A stretch of 64,000 nucleotides of DNA. Source: Batkoa obscura (lineage: Eukaryota > Entomophthoromycota > Entomophthoromycetes > Entomophthorales > Batkoaceae). Numbering within the stretch: the first letter of the stretch is position 1; the number at the start of each line of letters is the position of its first letter. Under the pieces are notes generated by a model. That model did not search any database. It was not told the DNA's origin and saw nothing but the letters and a program-made list of their open reading frames with translations. Made by a program: the position numbers and the translations under genes. The DNA lies in the NCBI GenBank assembly GCA_030770535.1, contig JASVEC010000017.1, positions 1-64,000 of the forward strand, given 5' to 3'. Of the stretch, positions 56,528 through 64,000 are shown one piece after another.

Positions 56528-58807
56528 CTTTTAGAAGTCAATCGCGAATTAAAGTTTGGGTAACCCTTATCATTGTTTATTAAATTAACTGGTAACATCA
56601 TTGTTTTTTGTTACCACGGTTAACATAATTTAAAGTTTAATAGGGATATGCTAATATATTTAAAAAATTATAAATAGATCTTATTATGTTTTCAATGGGG
56701 CCATTCCTTGATTTAGTCGCAATACTTTTAACATCAATGCTGTTAATTATTCTTCATTATACTTACTGTTATTATTAATATTTAATTTGTTATTTATTAA
56801 TTATTAACTATTATCTAATTTAATTCTACTACCAATTATTACTTTCATTATGAACTTTAAAAGCTAGCTTTGGTTCATATTTTAATAAAAAAAGCATTTA
56901 TTAGAATTAGTTTAAACGAATAATCTTTTATTTATAAATAATAACAAATATAACAGATAATTAGTTTTATAATATAATATAATATATTTTGTATTATACT
57001 CAAATTCATTTCACATTCCTAAACCTAAGAATTAGGCATATACAATTAATCAAGGTGGGGATCTAATAATTATTCGATTAAAAGATGAGTTAATAATTTC
57101 CATCTTTAGTGATTAAAATAAAAATTTGGTTTATTATCAAAAGTTTTGAATTTTTCTAAAAATAAAAAATTTCAAGGGATACTTATTCAATTATAAGGGT
57201 CAGTGCTTTTAGTTAGTACATGAAATCAGTCTTAACAGTTTAACGCTCTTTTTAATTTAATTTTATTGATATAGTAAAATCTATTTAATATATATTGGAC
57301 CATTGATAAAATAATCCTATAGTTACAAGCGGGTAAAATATCCTAAAAGTAAACAAATGCAACGCTGTAAAATTTTTACATTAAAATAATTTTTTGTATT
57401 CAGAGATAAAAATATTTACTGTTGCAACTAATGATTTACTTGATTTTTATGCGCATGAGTCTGTAAAGTTATTTTATGAGTGATCTAATTATCTGACTAT
57501 AATAGTAGATCTATAAATAACTCTTTTTACTTATATGTATATTTTAATGTGTATTGTAAATCTACTATGACTTCAAATACCAACGTCATTTGCAGAATAA
57601 ATAACATTACTTTCTGCAATGGCAACAAAACAATGAAATACTCTTTTTATTTGATTATTCTTTCTATTATTTAAGCAACCTAAAATTTTAGAAAGTTTTA
57701 ATCAATTTAAATAAAAATTCGCACTAATCTCAGTAATATGCTTAATCACAATCTTACTATTAAATCAAAATCGGAGAAATGTTGAACCTTGGGTTTAGAT
57801 TACTCATGTACAAGCATATCAAGTTAACATCTAAATTATAACACCAGCTAGCATAAAGAATCGAATATGAAAACATTTAAACTAGGATATAACTATACTA
57901 ACCATAGCTACCTCTTCAAACAAACAAAGACATCTCAAGTTACAAAAATTTACTATAATAAAACTTTAATACTTACAAATAAAAATAAAAAATGGTGAGA
58001 TATACAACGTATTAAAGTCTAGACTATAGCCCCTATGAAAAAACATAGAATAAAAACTCATTTAAATTAGGTTGCAATTCTTTACTGACGATAGCTTCAA
58101 TATGACCAGAAAAAATAAATAACTTTAAAACAACTAAGCATAAAGGAAGGGTAGATAAAAGTGTTATAATAGTAAGGCTTTTTAGCTCGAAATGAGAATT
58201 AAGAACAAGTTTATTTGTATTATCGCCCATATTATAGTGTATTATAAAGCTGTTGTAAGCCTTAAAGCTAATTAAGCATTGTATTATTGTTATTGTATTG
58301 ATTAATATAGTAATATTATAAAAATTAATCGTAAAATATTATTTATTTTATAGTATATACTATATATTAAATATTAAATATTACATATTACATATTGTAT
58401 AAGATATACAATATACAATATAGATTATAAATCAATGCTGATTAGTGGCTGTTTAAAAATATAGTTGTTATTATAATAAACAATACACCAAACTGTTTTT
58501 TAAATCTTGGAACAACACTTTTAATTTTATTTTAGTCAAAGTAATGCCTTAATTTACTATAATAAACACTCTTTTTAGAACATATTTTTCAAAAGCATGT
58601 ATAATAACAGAAGAGGCTTTATTAAACTGATACAGAAAAAAGAAAAGACTAGAAATTACTGAAAAATAAGAAAAAAATGAATATTTAGCATTAATATTGG
58701 TAAGAAACAAATAAAATTATATAATTGAGAGTCACAGATATTGTTCATTAGAAAATGCTACTACTTTGTATTTTAATAAATATGTTGATATTCAGCTTAA
58801 AAAACAA

Positions 58808-58831
58808 TATAAATACTCATAGATATCGAAG
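58808..58831 (+). promoter_or_regulatory. TATA box and conserved ATAGATATCGAAG block
   Basis: TATAAATA at 58808-58815 is followed 11 bases after its start by ATAGATATCGAAG (58819-58831). The same pair at the same spacing precedes the paralog at 61859. This lies 76 bases before the start codon. Confidence 0.75.
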
Positions 58832-58883
58832 CTATCAATTATAAAATCATCAATCATTTATTCTTATTTATTTGTATTAAAAA

Positions 58884-60362
58884 ATGAAATACCACGCTCC
58901 ATTAGTAGTCTTATTAAATGTTATTATTGCTCAATCATTGAATGATGGAGCAGTAGGTAACAAAATGGGACCTATAAACCAAGCTGATACCTTACCAAAC
59001 AGTGAAGCTATTCAAAATTTATCAACTGATCAAATTGCCCAAGCTTTACCAACTGATCAAGTCGCTCAAACTTTATCAAGCAATATCGTGGCTCAATTTA
59101 ACACTTCACTTACTCCTACTCAAACTAGCACTGCAGCACCTACTCTTACTCAAACTAGCAGTGTAGCACCTACCTCCGCTCAAAGTAATAGTACAGCAGC
59201 TACCTCTCCAATGCCCAATACATTTAGCTCAACAATTCAAAATGATACTGCAGCTCCTTATGTTTGTTTACCATTAAATTCAACTAACAGTTACTGGGCC
59301 ATAGACTTATTACCTAAACCAGCACAAGAAGCTATCTCTTCTTTAATCAGCGCTGGTGTTTTACAGCCCTCCTACCCCCATACTTCTACTACTGCAGGTC
59401 CAACTACCACTCCAGGAGCTTCAACTACTTCAAGTGTAAGCACTACTCCAGGTGCTTCTACCACAAGCGGATCTACTATCCCAGGTGCCTCTACTACTCC
59501 AGGGGAATCCATTACCTCAGGTGCTTCAACTACCACAAGCGGATCTACTATCCCAGGTGCCTCTACTACTCCAGGCGAATCCACTACCTCAGGTGCTTCA
59601 ACTACCCCAGGTGCTTCTACCACAAGCGGATCTACTATCCCAGGTGCCTCTACTACTCCAGGCGAATCCACTACCTCAGGTGCTTCAACTACCACAGGCG
59701 GATCTACTATTCCAGGTGCCTCTACTACTCCAGGCGAATCCATTACCTCAGGTGCTTCAACTACCCCAGGTGCTTCTACCACAAGCGGATCTACTACTTC
59801 AGGTGTAAGCACTACTCCAGGTGCTTCAACTACCACAAGCGGATCTACTACTCCAGGCGAATCCACTACCTCAGGTGCTTCAACTGCCACAGGCGGATCT
59901 ACTACTCCAGGCGTAAGTACTACTCCAGGTGTTTCTACTACTCCAGGCGTAAGTACTACTCCAGGTGTTTCTACTACCCCAGGTGTTTCTACTACCCCAG
60001 GTGCTTCTACCACAAGCGGATCTACTACTCCAGGCGTAAGTACTACTCCAGGTGTTTCTACTACCCCAGGCGTAAGTACTACTCCAGGTGTTTCTACTAC
60101 CCCAGGTGCTTCTACCACAGGCGGATCTACTATTCCAGGTGCCTCTACTACTCCAGGCGAATCCATTACCTCAGGTGTTTCTACTACCCCAGGTGCTTCT
60201 ACCACAAGTGGATCTACTACTCCAGGAGTAACTACCATTACTGATGGTGCAACTACTACAGGTGCCTCAACTACTTCAAGTACCTCTACTAGACCACCCT
60301 ACTATGGTTATAGTCGTCGCCCAAGACCAAGTTGGGCTCCTTGGTGGATGGACTCTAACTAA
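58884..60362 (+). CDS. Mucin-like secreted protein, paralog 1
   Basis: Intronless, 492 residues. Signal peptide MKYHAPLVVLLNVIIAQS. A linker with Asn-Leu-Ser-Thr-Asp-Gln-Ile-Ala-Gln-like repeats leads to a conserved core near residues 130-170 (YVCLPLNSTNSYWA, LLPKPAQEAISSLISAGVLQ). Then about 280 residues of low-complexity STTPGAS, STTSGST and STTPGVS units follow, likely heavily O-mannosylated. The end is basic/aromatic (YYGYSRRPRPSWAPWWMDSN), with no GPI signal. The core has one Cys and no known domain I recognise. The repeat DNA is GC-richer than its surroundings and expected to vary in length between strains. A tandem paralog lies 3 kb downstream. Confidence 0.8.
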   Translation: MKYHAPLVVLLNVIIAQSLNDGAVGNKMGPINQADTLPNSEAIQNLSTDQIAQALPTDQVAQTLSSNIVAQFNTSLTPTQTSTAAPTLTQTSSVAPTSAQSNSTAATSPMPNTFSSTIQNDTAAPYVCLPLNSTNSYWAIDLLPKPAQEAISSLISAGVLQPSYPHTSTTAGPTTTPGASTTSSVSTTPGASTTSGSTIPGASTTPGESITSGASTTTSGSTIPGASTTPGESTTSGASTTPGASTTSGSTIPGASTTPGESTTSGASTTTGGSTIPGASTTPGESITSGASTTPGASTTSGSTTSGVSTTPGASTTTSGSTTPGESTTSGASTATGGSTTPGVSTTPGVSTTPGVSTTPGVSTTPGVSTTPGASTTSGSTTPGVSTTPGVSTTPGVSTTPGVSTTPGASTTGGSTIPGASTTPGESITSGVSTTPGASTTSGSTTPGVTTITDGATTTGASTTSSTSTRPPYYGYSRRPRPSWAPWWMDSN

Positions 60363-60838
60363 AACTTTTAGTCAAGGTAACAGTACAATAAGTTCAATAA
60401 AGTATATTTATATCTAAAAAACTTAAAATTAACAAAAACAAAAATATGTTTCTAATAGTAAAATGTATAATGTAAACAGGATATGATAGCTATTGAATTT
60501 AGTTATAATAACAATACTAATAATACTTTTTAGTAAAATTGTTTCAAAACACTACAAAGATAAGATAGCACGATTTTATAAATTTCAACTCTGTTTTGTT
60601 AAAATAATATCGTCTTTTAAAAATTGTGAAACTATATTTCTTTTCTACTTTTCAAAAATTATTACCACTTCACGAGTATCCATTAGTGTTAGCACATTGG
60701 GTATCAAACAAACCTTTTTAGTTATTGTGTGTACTATAGTTGTTATCTAAATGTTATTAACTTTTAGATAGGCTAATAGATGATTGGTATCCAATATTTA
60801 AAATTAGTTATTTGAATTTAATAAGTAAACTATATATA

Positions 60839-60920
60839 AGAGTGTATTTTTTTTGGTTTCATCACTTTTTCCGTTTCTTAAGTGCTATTTGAGTGGAAAA
60901 ATTGTTAGTAAAATTCTTAA
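60839..60920 (+). mobile_element. MITE remnant, right end missing
   Basis: Starts AGAGTG, contains the TTTCATCACTTTTTCC and AAGTGCTATTTGAGTGG parts and stops after AAATTCTTAA, without the CATCCCC end. Confidence 0.75.
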
Positions 60921-61780
60921 AAAATAATTAAAATTTTATTGATTTATTAAAACTTAACTAAAAATATTAAATACAGTTTTGGTGTCTTAAAGCTAAGTTG
61001 GATTAAATTTTTATTGTATTTATATATATATATATAATTATTGTAACCTTAAAATTTTACTTATAATCTAAGTGTAATAATATGTTAGAAATATCAGCTA
61101 TTTTGAACAATTTGCTACAAAAATTAGAAAAATGTATCTAACTTACTATTGTTTTGTATTTTTTCATCCGTATTGCAGCTGTTAAAGTACAAACGGCAGT
61201 AGCTAGTGGTACTCTTTATAACCAATAAATTATATTATAATGATTTTCAGCTCAATACTTAAATTACTATTTCAAAATGAGCAGCCAGTCACTGCACATT
61301 TGTATTTTAATGACTGTATAATTAAGTTTTTAAAGTTATTAAAAGCCCTAAAATAAGTTAGGCTTTATATTTTTATATTGTTATATCAAACTAATAATGT
61401 TAATAATATACCAAGTATAGTATATTATTTATTTTATATTATATACAATAAATAGTGAAATGGGCCAATTAAATGCTATTTAGAAGCATAATAATTACTA
61501 TAATAAACAATAAATTAAAATAAATTATTTGAATCTTGGAACAAGACACTTATTTTTTTATATATAAAAAATGCCAAGCAAAAGATAGAGGCTTTAGTAA
61601 ATGGAGTAAAAATGATAGAAGGCTCGAAACTTGCTAATAATATTAGAAAAATGGCAGAAGTTGATAAGAAACAAAATAAATTGCATTAATTAGAACTAAA
61701 AATAACCTTTGATAGTAAAAGCTATAGTTATTTTTATATTTTATCAACAATGTATATCGGTATTGACTCAAAACAAACAA

Positions 61781-61804
61781 TATAAATACCAATAGATATC
61801 GAAG
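61781..61804 (+). promoter_or_regulatory. TATA box and conserved ATAGATATCGAAG block
   Basis: TATAAATA at 61781-61788, then ATAGATATCGAAG at 61792-61804, same spacing as upstream of paralog 1. It lies 78 bases before the start codon. Confidence 0.75.
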
Positions 61805-61858
61805 TCATTAGTTATAATTTATAACTTATAATTTATTTTGTTTATCCATATTAAAAAA

Positions 61859-62791
61859 ATGAAATATCACGCTTCATTATTAGCCTTACTAAATGTTGTT
61901 ATTGCTCAAGCAATAAGTAGCAACGCTGAATATAGTCAAATCGAAGCTATGAATCAAGATGATGCCTCAATAGATACTGAAATGGATCAAAACTTACAAA
62001 ACAATGAAATACCTCAAAGCTTACCAAACAACCAAAATGGTCCAATCGCTCAAAGTTCACAAACCAATAATCATGCATCTATTACATATAAGCCCAATCC
62101 ATTTAACTTTAAACCAGGAAAAAAAGAATCAGATTCTTATATCTGTTTACCATTAAATTCACGTAGTAGCTACTGGGCATTAAAATTATTACCTAAACCT
62201 GCTCAAGAGGCTGTATCTTCTTTGATTAGTGCTGGTGTTTTAAAAGCTACTTATCCTTTTAGTGGTACTTATCCTACCGATACTAGTACTGCTACTGGTT
62301 ACTATCCAACCACCACTCCAGATATAACTATTACTACCACAGATACTAGAGTAACATCTACTCCTGATGTTTCTACTGATACTGATACTGGAGTAACGTC
62401 TACTCCTGATGTTTCTACTGATACTGATACTGGAGTAACATCTACTCCTGATGTCTCCACTATTACCAACACTGGAGATTCTTCAACTCCAGGAATCTCT
62501 ACTTCCACTGACACTGGTGTAACATCTACCCCAGATGTTTCAACAACCACCAATACTGGTGATTCTTCTACACCCGGAATTTCTACTATAACCAACACCG
62601 GTGATTCTTCCACTCCAGGAATTTCCACTACCACTAATACTGGAGCTTCTTCTACTCCAGGAATAACTACGATTACTGATATTACAACAACTTCAGGAGT
62701 CTCGACTAGTGCCACATACACTGGGTATCCAAGACCTTCTGGACATTATGGATTTCCACCAAACTATAGCTCAGATATAAGAAACTTTTAG
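61859..62791 (+). CDS. Mucin-like secreted protein, paralog 2
   Basis: Intronless; from the ATG at 61859 it has 310 residues, with signal peptide MKYHASLLALLNVVIAQAIS, closely matching paralog 1. An in-frame extension upstream would place extra residues before the signal peptide and is unlikely. The conserved core reads YICLPLNSRSSYWA and LLPKPAQEAVSSLISAGVLK. The repeat region is shorter and different: DTGVTSTPDVST and NTGDSSTPGIST units of about 12 residues. The end is PSGHYGFPPNYSSDIRNF. Upstream DNA and core are shared with paralog 1, while the repeat tracts have been replaced, which is typical of fast-evolving surface proteins. Confidence 0.8.
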   Translation: MKYHASLLALLNVVIAQAISSNAEYSQIEAMNQDDASIDTEMDQNLQNNEIPQSLPNNQNGPIAQSSQTNNHASITYKPNPFNFKPGKKESDSYICLPLNSRSSYWALKLLPKPAQEAVSSLISAGVLKATYPFSGTYPTDTSTATGYYPTTTPDITITTTDTRVTSTPDVSTDTDTGVTSTPDVSTDTDTGVTSTPDVSTITNTGDSSTPGISTSTDTGVTSTPDVSTTTNTGDSSTPGISTITNTGDSSTPGISTTTNTGASSTPGITTITDITTTSGVSTSATYTGYPRPSGHYGFPPNYSSDIRNF

Positions 62792-64000
62792 GTAAATCAA
62801 GAAACTATTTTTTATCAATCAATAAAATTATTATATTTATATCTTTTATTTTATTATTTTATTTTATTGATAATTTTAAGCTTTGAAAATGAGATTTGAG
62901 GATGTTTTTTTTGTTTAAGAATTTTACTAACAATCTTTCCGCTGAAATAGCGCTTAAAAATGGAAAAAATAATGAAGCCAAAAAAAACACCTCCATTTGA
63001 TTATATTCATTATTTAATATTAGAAATTCAATAAGTATTAAAATAAATCATAATGGTAATAATATTGCCTTATTTAAAAAAATGTTATTTTTTTTACGAT
63101 TGAAAGATAGTAATTTTAATTGTTATATTAATTTAAATAAAATATATAAATACCTTAGTCAATGAAACTAAATGACTAAACCTTTTATTAAAAAACCTTT
63201 TAGTAAGATAGGAGTAGAGTCTAACAGAGATCCTTAATTTTATAAGGAGTAAAGTAAAGTAAAGAAATGAGATATATTTCATTTTTATTCTCTAGTAGAC
63301 TAAAAATACTATTTAAAACCATAAATAAAGTACAGTTAAAATCATACTTTGTTTCTTATTATTAAAATAACATCTTTTTTAAAGATTTATTATATATTAC
63401 ATTCCATCACCTCAAGAGTACATATTAGTATCATACAAAGTAGATATAGATCAAAGTCTTTCCACTATAATAGACATTAAAATTATTAACCAAGCATTGA
63501 AGTTATCTAATAAATAAGTAGTTATTTTTATTAAATAAATGAAAGTAGCTATTATGATATTACTATTATATTATTACTTTCAAGTATTTAGAAGGGATCG
63601 TAATAGTAATTAATTGACTAAATGAAGAAAAGGTAAAATAAATTATAAGAAATTAATTCATAATAAAAACTCATTAATTTAGAATATCTTCTATAAAGTG
63701 ATTGTTTTAAAATAGTATATAAATAAGGTAAGTTATAGAAATTGTATATTTTTTCTTTATTATTAAAGTAATAGCACTATTTTTTAAAAATTGTATTATC
63801 TTATAATTTATCCCATAAATAAATATAAGGCCACAATAATATTGGGGATACAGAAAGTTCTAATTTGAACTAAATTTAATATATAACTTAATAATTAATA
63901 ATTAGGACATTATAAGTTTATTAAAAATCCTTACAGTTAAATACCTTCAATCTATCCTTTACAAGTTTTTTTTATCGCATATCGATAATTTATTATTGTC
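62792..64000. other. AT-rich sequence to the window edge, one MITE
   Basis: No gene recognised. Contains the MITE at 62898-62994 and a short (AGTAA)n-like run near 63245-63265. Confidence 0.6.
62898..62994 (-). mobile_element. MITE copy with ATTT target duplication
   Basis: 97 bp, GAGGATG to CACCTCC, flanked by ATTT at 62894-62897 and 62995-62998. Confidence 0.9.

Larger units (their letters stand above)
56420..58883. other. Divergent intergenic region, 2.5 kb
   Basis: AT-rich DNA with the TATA boxes of both flanking genes at its ends. The last 400 bases share blocks with the upstream region of the second mucin-like gene. A 65-codon minus-strand frame at 58033-58230 is hydrophobic but unconvincing. 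Confidence 0.55.
60363..61858. other. Intergenic region with truncated MITE
   Basis: About 1.5 kb; contains a shortened MITE at 60839-60920, an (AT)n run near 61022-61036, and from about 61470 onward sequence homologous to the upstream region of paralog 1 (for example around AATCTTGGAACAA). An 85-codon frame at 60493-60750 is not supported. Confidence 0.6.

Noticed and set aside
58033-58230. Small hydrophobic minus-strand frame of 65 codons
   Set aside because: Could be a small membrane protein, but has no recognisable family, promoter or codon signal in a long AT-rich spacer.
59372-60238. 288-codon antisense frame in mucin-like gene 1 (Val/Pro/Glu-rich)
   Set aside because: Antisense of the STTPG repeats; no promoter or domain.
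60493-60750. 85-codon frame downstream of mucin-like gene 1
   Set aside because: Composition equals the intergenic background and it starts with a non-ATG codon; no paralog beside gene 2.
62302-62721. 139-codon antisense frame in mucin-like gene 2
   Set aside because: Same cause: antisense of a periodic repeat.
1121-62994. CRISPR array as an explanation for the scattered 97-bp repeats
   Set aside because: Copies lie kilobases apart in both orientations with target duplications, in a eukaryotic chromosome.
1-64000. tRNA and rRNA genes
   Set aside because: I looked for the usual A/B-box and T-loop words (GGTTCGAATCC type) and rRNA-like GC-rich blocks and saw none that fold convincingly; a covariance-model scan would be decisive.

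Overview
The window is the left end of a linear eukaryotic chromosome from a very AT-rich fungus. It opens with about 586 bases of C-rich telomere repeat (CCCTAA)n and runs 64 kb inward. Intron-split genes (GT-AG introns, mostly 36-55 bases), fungus-type families (a MIT-domain protein, a Ugo1-like mitochondrial carrier, a regulator-like MHR domain, Pst2-type flavoproteins, a Sel1-repeat protein with a CaaX end) and Ser/Thr/Pro-rich secreted wall-like proteins point to a fungus. A PLK4-type kinase with polo boxes is unusual for Dikarya and suggests an early-diverging lineage. The species cannot be named from this sequence alone.

Layout. 1-4.6 kb: telomere, an inverted pair of about 468-bp LTR-like repeats, six or more short MITEs and a decayed coding-like stretch. 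4.9-38 kb: a housekeeping block. It holds a MIT-domain gene (-), PLK4 (+), a RecQ helicase of the BLM/Sgs1 kind (-), Ctf4/AND-1 (+), a giant pseudokinase/Sel1-repeat protein (+), a degraded transposase-like gene (-), a 13-finger TFIIIA-like protein (-), a universal-stress-domain protein (-), a Ugo1-like carrier (-) and the ribosome-biogenesis helicase Has1 (+). RecQ/Ctf4 and Ugo1/Has1 are divergent pairs. I resolved exons for most of these by following frame and GT-AG sites.

38.5-64 kb: an accessory block of mostly intronless genes, many in families: two paralogous MHR-domain proteins without a zinc cluster, a secreted CAP protein, three Pst2/WrbA-like flavoproteins with a P450 between the first two, a repeat-rich secreted wall-like protein, and a tandem pair of mucin-like secreted proteins. 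Eight of these ten genes have a TATA box about 65-105 bases before the start codon.

Mobile DNA. A family of about 97-99 bp MITEs (18 copies recognised) is scattered between genes. It has GGGGATG/CATCCCC ends and 4-bp target duplications; one copy sits inside another, which proves insertion and fixes the ends. Two further LTR-like copies lie at 46.9-47.9 kb, the second strongly AT-decayed. A separate snap-back palindrome of about 250 bp lies at 19.8-20.1 kb. No rRNA, tRNA or CRISPR was seen.
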